Positions 33,570 to 45,365 of a stretch of DNA of 64,000 bases are shown here, one piece after another (within the stretch, counting starts at the first letter, position 1; each line of letters starts with the position of its first letter). The notes below the pieces were generated by a model that saw only the letters and a list, made by a program, of their open reading frames with translations, had not been told where the DNA came from and did not search any database. The translations under genes were made by a program, and so were the position numbers. This stretch comes from Polytrichum commune (lineage: Eukaryota; Streptophyta; Polytrichopsida; Polytrichales; Polytrichaceae), in the NCBI GenBank assembly GCA_950295325.1, contig OX485807.1, positions 43,058,440 through 43,122,439 of the forward strand, read 5' to 3'.

Positions 33570-34060
33570 TGTTCATAACAGCAGCCGCAGTAGTAATAGT
33601 ACTGGTCAATGAAGATTAAATAATAAACTGCTGTCCCTCTTGATGGTCCACGCCTATTGCAGTAAGACTTAGTGTGACCGAGTGAGGCGAAGGGGCCAGG
33701 GCGGCGAGCCCAACAGAGAGGCCGAGACCGGGAAATTATTCAACTGACAATGCTCCTTGTGTGGCCCAAATGAGGCCTCCCGGTAAAAGTTAAAACTCCA
33801 TCATGGTGTCGACAATATTGAAAGAGTAAACTACCAAACACCAACTACACTAACTTAACCCCCGGATCACTCGTTGGGAATATTACGACTTTGTGTCACT
33901 TTGTCATATTTGACCCGATTTTTATTGTGGATTTGGACCCATCGCCAACGTGTTGGAATTGTATATAGGGGAAAAACACCCAATGGAAAATGTTGGTTTG
34001 TAGACTGACACATGATTTGACGTTTAGGGAGGTAGAGTGTCGAGAAGGTACTCTAGGTAT

Positions 34061-34074
34061 CCCCCCCCCCCCCC
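34061..34074. repeat. Poly-C tract (14 C)
   Basis: Uninterrupted run of 14 cytosines between ctctaggtat and tatttcataag. Its exact length is unreliable in most sequencing data. Confidence 0.95.
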
Positions 34075-34218
34075 TATTTCATAAGCGCTCGAGGTCTTCA
34101 TACATTGGGTACTTATAACACAACTTGATGCTAAAATGCTCGTGACATGATTGATGTGCTAAACTTAGTAAGGTGTAAACCCTATAAAGCACCGTGGGGT
34201 TCATGTGGTCTTATCGCT

Positions 34219-34598
34219 ACACTAAATATGATGTTTAGTGTCATATGGTAGTTTATGTCACCATGATAACTCTTTGGACAACGCTTCTTATGAGTAAGTG
34301 AGCAAATATTGTCATGGGTGATGGATGACTTCATCCGTTGGCCAAAACCCCGCCTTCTCTTGTCAGCAACGTGTGATGAAATAGTGTCGTGGATGACTGA
34401 AATTTGGATGAGGAATCGCTTGGTAAGTGACAGTAATTACAACACTGTAAATCTATAATCCCCCCCAAAAAAATTACAAGGAATGGCAAAGTAATGTTGG
34501 GTTAACATTTAGTGTTGGTGACACTACACCGCGGTTTACAATTGGTACTGAGAAAGACGATTAGAATTGGTGACACTAAATCTATCTCACATTTAGTG
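34219..34598 (+). mobile_element. CACTAAAT MITE, copy 2 (380 bp)
   Basis: Left end CTACACTAAATATGATG then TTTAGTGTCA. Right end in reverse complement CTACACTAAATGTGAG then TTTAGTGTCAC. The interior matches 17,512-17,900, including 'ccccccaaaaaaattacaag' and 'agaattggtgacactaaat'. No coding frame. This is the best-preserved copy of the family in the window. Confidence 0.75.
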
Positions 34599-35159
34599 TA
34601 GTTCTTTTTCCACGAGATGTAGTATGAACCATTTTGGGCACATCAGAAAACTGATTGACTGTGACACAAGCTCACACTCCACACCTCATGTCTCTCCTTG
34701 CTTTTGTGAGGCACCATCACATGACTCTACCAATACTAAATGACTTCATCTCACTTACATCAAGATTGATGTCATGTCACCTCTCTTGGGAAATAATGTA
34801 AGACGAATCATAAGACCCTTGAAAACGCACACACGTAATTGTAGGCAATTCACTATTGCCTCCAATACACGAGATCCATCATCAACAAACTTATAGGAGA
34901 TGTGTACATCTTCACATCTTCAATATTTTTGACACAACTTCACATCATTCACAAAAGAAAAGAAAAAAGAAGAAAAAAAAGAAAGGAATGTCGGTGTTTT
35001 CCCCCCTGACATGCGATGTCCGTTCACCGCCTCCCTCTCATGCCTGTGTGGGCATGGGAGTGGGGGTAGCTCAGTGCCTAATTTCATAGGTGGACCGTGT
35101 GATTAGTGTTAGGCTATGTGTTCTATGTTAGATTTGGGCTTTAATGTTAGTAAGTGTGT

Positions 35160-36566
35160 TCAGTCAAGTGGGACCAAAGCTTGTTTCTTTTCTAATTTCC
35201 TTTTGTTAAGGATTATGTGTGTTAGATACCTTGTAGCAATTAGTTTATGGATTTTGGAATCGGGAATTTGTAGGTCTTGGAGGAGTTTGACAGTTGTTGT
35301 GTGTATAGTGCCCCCTTATTCATGACTTGATTATAATGGGTGGTAGTATTATTCACCCTAGTTGGGATAGGAGTGGGTGAAGAGTGGCGTATTTATCAAG
35401 TTTTCGATGGGTGGCTTTTACGGGAATCTACCATTGCAGTAAGTGAATTCCAATTTTTGTACTTTGGGGTTTGAACTAGGTGTGAAGGGTGGGTTATTTG
35501 TAGGTGGGGCTCCTAAGATGCATAAATATTGGGTTTAAGTAGAGATTGACATTTACATCTTGGTAGAGAGCATGTGCATGGAAGTAGCCATGAGGGTATG
35601 ATGTTGTCAGGTGCACGGCCTTTAATTTTTACTCGCGTTGGTTAGGGTAAAGCAACCGGTTGTGGGGTGGGCTAGTAGTGTGTTCACTAGTGCATGCGTT
35701 GCATTATTTTGTCGGTTTGTCCTTAGATTGTTTATGTGTTTATTAGTGCATCATGATAGTAGGTGGAGGCATGTGTCATTTTGGAGGGATGTACGTAGGG
35801 TACATGTTGGGGACATGTCTTGTTTGAGCATGTGTTTTTTTTTTCAAGAGTTCCCTAAGTATCTACCATATCTAAAATTATTTGTGTTGTTTGTGCATCG
35901 GTAACCCATGGGGCATCCCATAACATGTTTGACCATTTTATGTGTATGTATGTGTTGGAGAGCCAATTGTCCATATAGGGTATTGTAATATTTGCATGGG
36001 AGATGAGTGCGCTTACATAATCTTTTTCTATGTAGTTTTTCAAGTTGCGGATTGAACCATCATGTTGTGTGGATGTTGATGGGGTAGATGGCCAATACAT
36101 TGTTTGAGGGTTGATGAGTTGGAAAGAGGTTTTTACAATGCATCGTTGTTTTGCTCCTTGTTTGGCCAATTTATCAGCCTCGTCATTTTCAACGATGTTT
36201 GTGTGGGCTTTGACTTTGTGGATGGTGATATTGTGGTGGGAGTTTTTAGCATTTTTATTATTCGGGTTATGAGGAGTTTATTTGGTTGGTCGTATTGGAA
36301 GGATGGGTTTCTTATGTGGTTGAGGAGAATATACATGTTATTGAGGTTGTCTATAAATATGAATGTATTCATTGGGATGTAAGTGAGTATGTTGGGTATA
36401 CTTCGTATGTACATGGAGTTTGCCTTTGGGTGGTGTGCCGATGGTTATGAAAGTATAGGGGTAATCTTGTTGAAAGGTGGTATTTCCATGACGTGTGTTT
36501 CCCATTGTGTGGTGTTAGTGTTGAGGAACTTTGTGGTTGTTGGTGTTGAGGAATTTTGTGGTTCAT
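35160..36566 (-). pseudogene. Degenerate LINE ORF2, 3' half: RNase H, zinc-finger-like and C-terminal domain
   Basis: On the minus strand, in several frames, conserved blocks appear in the order expected of one polyprotein: FIFIDNLNNMYI (about 36,360), HKVKAHTNIVENDEADKLAK (about 36,165-36,225, RNase H His and second Asp), FRYGRYLGN (35,850-35,876), CTLRTSLQNDTCLHLL (about 35,790) then CTNKH, LVNTLLAHPTT (about 35,680), LEFTYC (35,436-35,453), and a final open block IHTTTVKLLQ ... HIILNKRKLEKKQ ending at a TGA (35,160-35,162). Frameshifts and stops break it, and one Cys of the zinc-finger-like block is Arg. RNase H plus a Cys-His segment is known in some plant LINEs. The LEFTYC block preceded by KPNI could be a decayed PD-(D/E)XK nuclease, as in dual-endonuclease LINEs; this is tentative. 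Confidence 0.72.
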
Positions 36567-38310
36567 GGATGCTTGTGTGATATGTGGACAAAATAAACTA
36601 TTACTATGAGGGTGTATAGTATAAACTTGATGTGGATATGTTTGTACATGACTCTATGGGGTTTGGGATGCAGGTTAGGTGTATGAATTTATTTATTTAT
36701 TGTTATGTTGATGAGATTTGTGTAGATGTGGAAGATTGTGTTTTTTGTTAGCATACATATTGAAAAGATGATAGAATTCATGAAAGAAGCTTGAACTTTT
36801 TATTGATGTAAATATAGATACCATCGAGGGCTCTCTATTCCAACACAAATTAATAAGTTTTCCCTCAAATTTTGCCACATGTTGTGCTCACATTTGCTAA
36901 GACCAACTTGTATCCCCCGTGGGAACTACTTTCTTGCACATAGAAAGATGAAATGGAGAGCCCTCTACGGTAGTGCACAAAGCAAGTAGAACGAGCCGTT
37001 GATGTGAGCCTATGAGGAGCTATTCATGCTTGAACTTTTGTGGGAGAGGGTAGGTGAGGGCTTGGGTTGTTCGTGTGTGTTTGGTCATTCTAGATGTTTG
37101 ACATTGTGTTATTGTTGGTTATCTAGGTTGTTGGGGCTCTATTTCCTTCACATGGTCACTTTGCATTTTTGTCTCTCCCATAAGTCTTGTTGATTGTGCT
37201 TATGTTGGCCATTTTCTATTGTGGGGTCTCTTTTGGTGATGGTAGCTTCATGTGCACGACTTCAAGTGTTTTGTCTGTTGATATGAGTTTCGGGATGGTT
37301 GCAAGGTAGGCTAATGTTGTCGAGGTTGTGGCTATGAGAGGCCCGATGAATACGTATCAGTTTGCTCTAGTTGTGAGACTTCATTAGTGGGAGTTGATGT
37401 CATGTGGGAGGGCTTTCAAGGAGGGTTTTTTGTAGTCTAATGCAAGTTTGTAGGAGTGTAGATCATCAAGCAAGTTGTGGTTGAGGTTGTATTGAGCAGA
37501 GAAGTTCCTAGTGTTTGTACGTGGTGATGGTGAAGCTAAGAATGGCATGTGCACACATCTATCATGATCCTTGCGGTTGTAGATTGGTAGACTTCGTGAT
37601 GGTGTTTTGGTTGTTGGGTTTGTGGGTTTGTGGGTTTGTGGGTATTTGTATGTAGTTGAGGGTGGTTGTGTGTAGGTGAAAGGGGTGGCTACCCATATCA
37701 ACTAGGTGGCGGTTTCAGTGCCAAATAGGGATTAAGGTTGTGTGTGTGTTGTGTTTGCGTTGGTTTGTTGTTTTTTTTGTTTGGTATTTTCAATTATGGG
37801 GGGTGTTAGGTTGTCTTATGAGGTGGTTTGCATGTGTGTGATCAAGAATGGTGTCTTGGCAAGGTGTGAGGTGTATTTTGATAGGAGCAAAGAGGTTGGC
37901 ATGTTGGATTGTGGGGTTGATTTTGTTTGTACCAATTGGCATTTTGTTTCTTTGTGATAGAGTCGTTAGGATTTTTTTTGAGGTACATGATTAATTTGAT
38001 GTGTTGCCGATCTTGGTGGCGGCTTCTATAGATGTAGTTGTAAGAGGTGGGCTTCTTTTTGGAGTTCAATGTGGGACCATTGACAAGATTTGGATATGTT
38101 GTTGAGTTAGGGTTATGTATAGTAGCAATTGGAGGTAGTGTACCTCGTAGTGAGTGTGAGGAGTATTGTTATGTATCTTGGGGAGTTTCTTCCTTATTGA
38201 TGATTGGTGGTAGACATTTGGTTGAGATTACGGGGTGGGCTTGTGATGGGAGGACGTTTGGTGCTACAGTTTCTTGCAGGGACATCACAGATGAGAAGAG
38301 GAGTTCTTAG
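36567..38310 (-). repeat. Probable upstream part of the same LINE, interrupted
   Basis: The G/T-rich plus strand (A/C-rich minus strand) of the RNase H segment continues to about 38,310, and minus-strand frames here are rich in Asn, Thr, Pro and His like those of the recognised LINE part (for example 37,384-37,701). I cannot recognise reverse transcriptase motifs, so the assignment is by composition and position only. A different repeat interrupts it at about 36,770-37,000. Confidence 0.4.
36828..36973. mobile_element. Short MITE, about 145 bp, within the LINE region
   Basis: GAGGGCTCTCTATT at the left end is answered by GAAATGGAGAGCCCTC at the right. The interior (ttttgccacatgttgtgctc, acatttgctaagacc, acttgtatcccc) is repeated at 42,115-42,250, which ends gaaatagagagccctcta. 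There is no frame, and target duplication was not resolved. Confidence 0.55.
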
Positions 38311-39960
38311 GGATCATGTTTGAATGGGTAGGTATTGTTGTAAATGTATGGATCTTGAACGAATAGTGTGGAATGATAGAGAGCATAGCATTATGAAAGT
38401 GATGAGGGTTAAACAAACCTTATTATGATTTAATAAAACCTATGTGTTTGTTCGCTCTACCCTCCTTTGGCAATACAACCCTCCTCGGCAATACAATGTC
38501 CATAGCATTTTAGATATGGAGTGAAAATGAAAATGAATGGCCATTCTTCTTCTATTTCTTTTTCTTCTCGCATCATTCACGAAATCCAAAACGATGCATC
38601 GTTTTGGCATATCAACATGTTCAAACACTTCAACGTGGGGAAGAGAAAGCTCAATCCCCATAATTGCTCAATATCAAAAAAACAATGTGAAGTTGCTCAT
38701 GGATAGAGGATTTGCATGTTGGTTAGTTTGCAACTTCAATGTAAAAGATAAAAAAACCTCACTTGCCTAGTGTGCATCTTCAATGTCAAAGATCAAAAAC
38801 TCACTCGTAGGATCCAATTTGAAACCCAACTTGTCTTTATGTCCATTGGTATCATGTGACCACTTCTTTCCACAATGTTAACTAGGTACACAATTAATTG
38901 GATTTATCTTAGGCAAATGACCAAACAACGAGATTAGTTGTTGCAACATGTCCTCGACCTTTGAACAATGGACAAAGAACTTGAAGGTTGTGATTTACTT
39001 TATTTTTTCATAGTTCATGCAATGCATGCCACATGTGAATGGAGCGTGGCCAAAAGGAAGTTAAGTGCAATGTTGATGTGTTCCTAGGAAAACCATAACA
39101 CCATCAATGGGTCAACTTGTGAGAAATATTGTATTCATTCAAACCTCCTTTCTCCTTAAAAACCTTTTCATGTTGCTAGATACAGATCCCGTGTCCAACT
39201 TCTTCATTGATTATATAGCAAAAGGGTTTGACAATGATCCTACAATATGTGAGCATGGGCCAAAACAAAAAATTGTTGACATTGTGTAGTAACCTAATTG
39301 ACCAAGACTATAACAAGAATGCTTGTTTGCACAAAGGTCATGATGTTTTGCAACCCACATATTTTATGCATAGAATTGAAGTTAGTTCATAGAGCCTTTT
39401 CCCACCTTATATCTTGGAACATATCAAACATCTAACATATTCAACCTTGTCATCTAACCTAGCGACTTCATGGCCATGGTGAATTCACTAACCAAACATC
39501 GTGGAAGGAGTGGTTGCAATTATATATTCATGCCCTCTCATGTTACTATGTATGTGGGAGCCTTGACCACTCCAATGTCCATATTGGAGCACAAATTACT
39601 GCCATGATTGAGATTGTTTGTGTTCTATACTTGCTCAAAGAATTGGTGAGCAATTGGAGCAATTTTAGGCGCCCACGGGGGGGGGGGGGGGGGTGCAAGT
39701 ATACAATGTCTTCAGACATGAAATACATGCAACAAGGCCCTTGCACCAACAATGAAATATGCCACCCAAAAAATTCATTTCCCCCCACCCGTAACAATAA
39801 CATTTCCTCCCCCATTCACCAAAATATGGAAACCACATGATAGACAAATAGGAAACAAAAAAACTCCTCACCCAACGTCCCTAATCTCCAAACTTCAACT
39901 CCCAAATCTCCCCACAATAGTACTAAATACCAAACCTTTGTAAAATGTTCTAGACCTTGT
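38311..39960. other. Intergenic with a poly-G tract
   Basis: No gene is supported. A run of 17 G occurs at 39,677-39,693. Frames of about 60-110 codons on both strands overlap each other and lack domain character. Confidence 0.45.
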
Positions 39961-39984
39961 ACAGCCGCTAGCCCACGGACTTTT

Positions 39985-40200
39985 TGGGCTAGCGGCTAAC
40001 CTAATAGCTAACAGTTATGGCTGAAAACGGTTCTCGAAAAAAATGGGCTAGCCCAGCTATGGCTAGATTGCGGCTTGAAAAATTATGGGCTAGCCTAGCT
40101 ATGGCTAGATCGAGGCCTCAAAAAATATGGGCTAGTCCAGCTATGGCTAGATCGAGGCCTCAAATAATATGGGCTAGCCCAGCTAGTTATTAGCTAGCTA
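39985..40200. repeat. GGGCTAGCC tandem array, left block
   Basis: Units of about 50 bp contain atgggctagcccagctatgg, ctagat(t/c)gaggc and ctcaaaaaatatggg. The block is introduced by ggctgaaaacggttctcg. A second block with the same lead-in (ggctaaaaacggtacccgg) lies at 40,700-40,945. Confidence 0.8.
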
Positions 40201-40274
40201 AAGATAAGTCATGTAACTCAATTGGCTCAAGCTAAGGCCCAACCATGTCATCCCTACCACTACCATAAATTTTG

Positions 40275-40405
40275 TAGGGTTGAGATCATCTGTCCATATC
40301 CAAGTGCTTCCAAGTGCAACCGGTTACATGTTTACATCTTTTGATATGTCTTTACTCAAAGTGGGCTATATTCTCTACATTCCTCTGAAAAGATGGGTCG
40401 TTCTC
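40275..40405 (-). repeat. GGGGAGAACC / CCGGTT family, partial copy E
   Basis: Contains gtgcaaccggttacatgttt, catcttttgat, 'actcaaagtgggctatattct' and 'attcctctgaaaagatggg', the minus-strand order seen at 23,265-24,065. It is truncated before the ctcaac part. Confidence 0.5.
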
Positions 40406-40427
40406 TTGAGAATTTGCAGAGGCATCA

Positions 40428-40619
40428 ATGATGTTGAAGTTGAACAAACATCTAATGCCATACGATCCTGAAAAGTTGATCTTGTTGGATAATTCCGATT
40501 GGAAGAATCACATTCCCAAACGCCCTATTTTCGATGAGGAGTTGCAGATAGAGGATGATGACAATTTGTTGGTAGAGAATGATGAGCAACATGTTTTAGA
40601 TATTGATGACAATGAGTGA
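40428..40619 (+). pseudogene. Acidic 63-codon frame, possible transposase C-terminal remnant
   Basis: The frame reads LNKHLMPYDPEKLILLDNSD, then a strongly acidic tail (EDDDNLLVENDEQ). Between two GGGCTAGCC arrays, an LNK-L-P then acidic tail is reminiscent of the far C-terminus of hAT transposases, but no dimerisation core is seen. It could equally be a non-coding coincidence. Weak call. Confidence 0.25.
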
Positions 40620-40699
40620 TTTTGACTAATATAAAATATAATTGTATTGATGAGACAATGTCTCCTTGAATTCATTATATGAGCTACATGAATTAATTT

Positions 40700-40945
40700 A
40701 TTAGGTCAGCTAGTCCAGCTATATGGCTAAAAACGGTACCCGGAAAAAATGGGTTAGCCTAGCTATGGCTAGATTGAGGCCTCAAAAAATATGGGCTAGC
40801 CCAGCTATGGCTAGATTGAGGCCTTAGAAAATATGGGCTAGCCTAGCTATGGCTAGATTGAGGCCTCAAAAAATATGGGCTAGCCTAGCTATGGCAAGAT
40901 TAAGGCCTCAAAAATATGGGCTAGCCCAGCTAGCTAATGGGCTAT
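40700..40945. repeat. GGGCTAGCC tandem array, right block
   Basis: Five or so units of about 50 bp (gggctagcctagctatggct, agattgaggcctcaaaaaat). Together with the block at 39,985-40,200 it brackets about 500 bp containing a CCGGTT-family fragment and an acidic frame. Confidence 0.8.
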
Positions 40946-40949
40946 AAAA

Positions 40950-42110
40950 GGTGTGAAATGTTCATAATTGGGATACAAGCACAATGCATAGAATATATAT
41001 TTAACTCATACTTTGTGAGCTTTGGTGTGGGGTTTATGCAACATGATACCAACTACAAGTTGGCAAAAAATCAATGACAACATCTTAAAACAAATGGTAA
41101 ATAAAACGTTATAGGTTGGACCAACCCCCGAAAAAAATGCATGCACACTTCATAGTTGCAAGGTCAAAACTCTTACCATCACTAGAAGAAAATCTGTCCA
41201 TTATACCCGTCCGTTGCAACTTGACCATTGTGACTCGTGGCAAAAAATTATCATGAGGGCAAGTGGTGGTAAAAGTGAATTTGCAATTTGAAAGTGGTGG
41301 CAATAATCACAATTTAATAATCATATATTTGTGTTCTTTAATCATTTAAAATAATAATTTTAATTTATTAATATAGTAAGTTAATAATTTATCTTGAATC
41401 ACTTACAAAAATGAAATGGTCTTGAAAGTTCTAAGATAAATTCTTCATTTTGCACCACCTTTATAAGGTTATAAACACTAATATGACATGAACACTTAGA
41501 ATAATCTTGACTCTATAATTATCACAAGAAATTCAAATTCCCATACCATCAACAATGGGTTTTTGTTTCTCTTTCTCTTATTCTCATTTTGGCAATAGGG
41601 TCCCATTATAAAACTACGCAAAATTTTGTATGTAGTGTCACTTACTATTTGGACTTACGCAATGCTATATCTATGTACTGTATATCTCATATTTTATGAT
41701 CAATGTCAAAGTAGTTTTTAGAACATACTAGAACGTTAACAAATTTACTTTGTAAAAAAACTACATCATTGATAAAAAGATATAGCATTGTGTAACTCCA
41801 AATAGTAAGTGACATTATGTAGTGTAGTACCATGTACACTACATGTTGTAAGTGTTGTAATTATAGGCATGATGGCTCCACATCCCACAAAGCGGATGAA
41901 ATTAATTTTCCTACTCTAGAGACAAATGTACCCTCGTATCATATTAATGTAGGTAGGTAAAAACAAGCATGTACATGTCATCATCCAAAGTTTTAATTTA
42001 TCAATGTATATTTAGTCATAAAGCACATGTATTTACCATCTATGCTCGTTCTAAAAACAATCAAACTCAAAGTGTATAAGTCTCTCCTTGCCTCCGTTGT
42101 CCCCAAAATA
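40950..42110. other. Intergenic, nothing recognised
   Basis: AT-rich sequence. The phrase aacgaagtg... is absent, but 'aatagtaagtgacat' and 'acatgttgtaagtg' near 41,800-41,850 resemble decayed MITE interiors. No gene. Confidence 0.35.
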
Positions 42111-42114
42111 TCAA

Positions 42115-42250
42115 AGAGGCTCTGTGACACAAATTAGTATATTCCCCCTCACATTTTGCCACGTGTCATGCTCACATTTGCTAAGACCCACTTGTGTCCC
42201 ATATGGAAACTACATTCTAACACAAGTAAAACTGAAATAGAGAGCCCTCT
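42115..42250. repeat. Short MITE, second copy (partner 36,828-36,973)
   Basis: Carries gaggctctgtg, attttgccacgtgtcatgct, cacatttgctaagaccc, acttgtgtccc and gaaatagagagccctcta in the same order as the copy inside the LINE region. Confidence 0.55.
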
Positions 42251-42359
42251 ACGTAGTTCCCAATTCCTTCCCACTTCCAAACTAATAATAATGGCCCCAA
42301 ACCAAATAGTATGAATGGGTGTGGCTATCACCAACACCTACAATATTGTCATAAACAAG

Positions 42360-42580
42360 TGTACCTCTCATTCAGTCAACATAAAGAAATTTGACCCCCT
42401 ATAGGTTTGTGGTTGATTCATCTCGCGTGATGTGGATTGAAGTGATTCCAAGTCTTTGGAGTTAAGTCCAATGTCAAATAAATTGACATAATTATATTTG
42501 AAATGGTATGCTATTGCAGTGCTTTTATCTTGGATATATGAGGGGCATGTCCGTATGTGATATTTCCCTCTCAATGATGT
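42360..42580 (+). repeat. Dispersed repeat, copy 2 (partner 2,741-2,960)
   Basis: Same landmark order as copy 1 (gtacctctcatt, tttgaccccctatagg, gattcatctcg, gtccaatgtc, ggtatgctatt). Confidence 0.55.
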
Positions 42581-43359
42581 CCAGATGTCACATTGTCTTT
42601 GAAGTGAAGACTTCTCATTGAGTTGTGGTAAAATCATGAATACTTTGGGTAAGTGTCCAACTTGGGTGGAGCTTTGGCCAAGGGTTCTAGTGTGTGCATG
42701 TACTCATCCATTGTGAAGGTGAAATGTAATGAATTATTTTAGAGCATGTAAATGATATTTTAAAGACAATCTAACTCCGTAAATGATACCAAAGATCACA
42801 AATTAGACTAGTGGGATCTTATTGGAATGAGTCAGCCTTCAACATTACACAAGGTTTGTGTCTATTGTAATCCTTCCATTTATGATGTTCAACGAGGTTA
42901 CATAAACGTTACAAAGCCCAAGTTGGGGCATTGTGGTATCTATATACTTCAACCCATCCATTGTGATCTTCCATCATGGCTTAAGGGGATCTAGTAAAAA
43001 CAAATCCCATCTAGGCTTATAGGTTAAGAGCCGATACAACACAATTGAACTCTACTAGGCTAATTTGGGGGTCTTTATAGCAATTTCTATAGTAAAATAG
43101 CTAATAATCTAAGTACAATTGGTAACTACAACAGGTTGCTATATCACTCATCGAATTATTATATAGAATAGCATGAAATAAAAGCATACTAAATACTTTC
43201 ATCACATTTTAATATCATAATATCCAAAAACTCAACAAAGATTCACATACCTTCCATGAAATTTAGGTCGTTCAATGTATTCCTTGTGCATAATAGCATC
43301 ACTTGACATATTTTAGTATATCATATTTTATTGTCATGTTTTAGTGTCATATGTGTAAT
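42581..43359. other. Intergenic, nothing recognised
   Basis: No coding frame or repeat terminus could be supported in this AT-rich stretch. Confidence 0.4.
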
Positions 43360-43870
43360 AATGTCACTTGCCCTATCTTGAGGCGTATGCTTGGTTACAT
43401 AAATGATCATCAACTTCACCATTATTGTCACCTTATGACACTTGGCATTCAAGTGCACGTACAAATATCTTGGCATGAGTATGTTATGAGGTGTATGTGC
43501 GTGTTATACAATAGTCTACAGATTGACTAAAGTATACACAAATGACACTTGGCATTAGTTATACTCAAAAATATCTTTCCCCTTGCATATTAAAATGTAC
43601 ACACATGACACTTGCCATTCATATGCTCAATAATATCTTCCCCTTACATAGTAAACACAAAATTATCATCTCAAGCATCCCAATATGCTATGCTAAATGC
43701 CGTAATGGAAATAAATTTTCACTTAAAGAAGTTACCTATATTGATGAATAATATCATATTGGCAATGAGAGAACCTAACACTTTGAGACCTTTAGGCATC
43801 TCTTTTAGGCCCTTTGCAAATAGTTTACGCTACACTGAGTACCATAAACAATGTAGTGATCATTGACCAC
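43360..43870 (+). repeat. Dispersed repeat family R4, copy with internal duplication
   Basis: Matches 17,040-17,511 (ttgaggcgtatgcttggtta, tggcatgagtatgtt, cacttaaagaagttacc, tagtttacgcta). The block from 'acacatgacacttg(g/c)catt' to 'atatcttccccttgcatat' is duplicated in tandem at about 43,535-43,650. Confidence 0.65.
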
Positions 43871-45000
43871 TAGCCATGACCACCAATTCTACAATCTCTC
43901 ATTGGTTGAGAAATGAGTGCCACTCCCACTTCGCTTTACACAAGGTTACCAAGAATGAAGTCACCATGGGCGAGCATGTTAGAAAATGGATGGGAGAGTG
44001 ACATGCAATCCTACATGTCCCAAGATAAATAGTGTTTGGTCGTCACTCTGATTTTGCGAACCCAAATCAACTTTGTGAATGGAAAATAAGGGGACCATCT
44101 CATGAGAATATACAAATTTATAGTATATTATATCTTATATGTGTTTCATTTTAGTGTATTATAATTATATCAAATATTGATTTTTTTCATTCTTCATTTT
44201 TTATTTCATCAAAACACTATCTCCCAATATAAGTCCACTATGCACTATGTCCCATGACCAAGACTTTTAAGAACTGATGTGGATTTCTCTTGGTCATGGT
44301 CTTTGGACGGTCGACCATGCCCATGAGAAATCCTACATCCTTTTTTCTCACAACCTTTGGTCATGTGTGTAGACAACTCCTGAGTTACTACACAAAGCAA
44401 TTGAAGCTACACTAAATAGACCTATTAGTGTGGGCCACATTAATTATCATAATGATATTTAATATGGGCAACATCAAACCTCTAGTTTGAAATTGATGTG
44501 GGTCACGTTAATTGTTTCTATGAATTGATGCAGGTGAATAACTATGCATTATGCTACTTTTGATGTTATGTGACTATTCAAATTCATGTTAGGTGTTGGT
44601 CACAAGTCTCAAGGAAGACTGAGGGGAAGACCCCAAGTATATCTACCCTGACTGGACAATTAGAGTGGTCATGCCTATTAGTTCTACACTAACTTTCCAC
44701 CCACACTTGTAGGACTATTTATAGTACCACTACAATACCTAATCCAAGAGTCATTGGTAGGCAAATCAACAAATACTTATATTTATGATGTGCTACTTAA
44801 AGTTGTCGGTTCAAAAAATTCCCCCATAATATGTAGGTTTGCGAATGGACGTTGGACCCTTGCATCAGTATTGAGATTTGCATAGTTTCAATTACGAACG
44901 ACAATTTTTCTAATGACGCACGATAATCGCCCATAACTTATACACTTGTAGTGGGTGCACAATATAGTTGATTGTTTAGTATAGACATTTAGCAGCTACT
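43871..45000. other. Intergenic with a 58-bp imperfect hairpin
   Basis: No gene. At 44,275-44,332 the arms gatgtggatttctc ... catggtc and gaccatg ... gagaaatcctacatc can pair over about 25 positions with a short centre. A ctacactaaatagacc(t)attagtgt motif at about 44,408 resembles a decayed MITE terminus. Confidence 0.45.
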
Positions 45001-45006
45001 AGGAAA

Positions 45007-45165
45007 AGCCTGAGGGGTTGATCACACCAACCACTTCTAACACCATCCGTTAACGTCTCCAACTGTAGTAGTGTGAAAAGTGGTGGGCCAACATTTATTT
45101 CTCAACATAATCCCCAACAATTTCACAGCAAGAACCAGATAGATGGTTTGGTGTGATCGGGGCAT
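45007..45165. repeat. Solitary unit of the 155-bp satellite-like family
   Basis: Runs gaggggttgatcacaccaac, 'agtgtgaaaagtggtgggcc', 'aacatttatttctcaaca', 'taatccccaacaatttcac' and 'ggtttggtgtgatcggggc', a single full-length unit 11.4 kb from the array at 32,336-33,569. Confidence 0.85.
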
Positions 45166-45326
45166 GGGTCTTGCCATGGGAAACATTTCTTAGTTTTCTA
45201 AAGGTCCCGGTTTCATATGCAACCGGTTGCCGGCCGAGTGTTAGGATGAAGGAAATGATGATGCTTGTTCGGGTGTAGTTTGAAAATAAATTATTAAAAT
45301 TTGTTTTTAAATTTAAAATTTTGAAA

Positions 45327-45365
45327 AACTCACAAAATGTAATTTAAAATTTACATTTTGTGAGT
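45327..45365. repeat. Near-perfect palindrome
   Basis: aaactcacaaaatgtaa is followed after a short AT centre by ttacattttgtgagttt, giving a 17-bp stem. It lies in a very AT-rich 80-bp patch. No downstream U-tract or gene end gives it an obvious function. Confidence 0.8.

Noticed and set aside
35638-35904. Plus-strand 88-codon hydrophobic frame
   Set aside because: It is antisense to the recognised LINE blocks. Its Val/Cys/Phe richness is a by-product of the G/T-rich strand.
39677-39693. Poly-G tract as a G-quadruplex regulatory site
   Set aside because: A homopolymer far from any gene, whose length is unreliable in sequencing. No functional context was seen.
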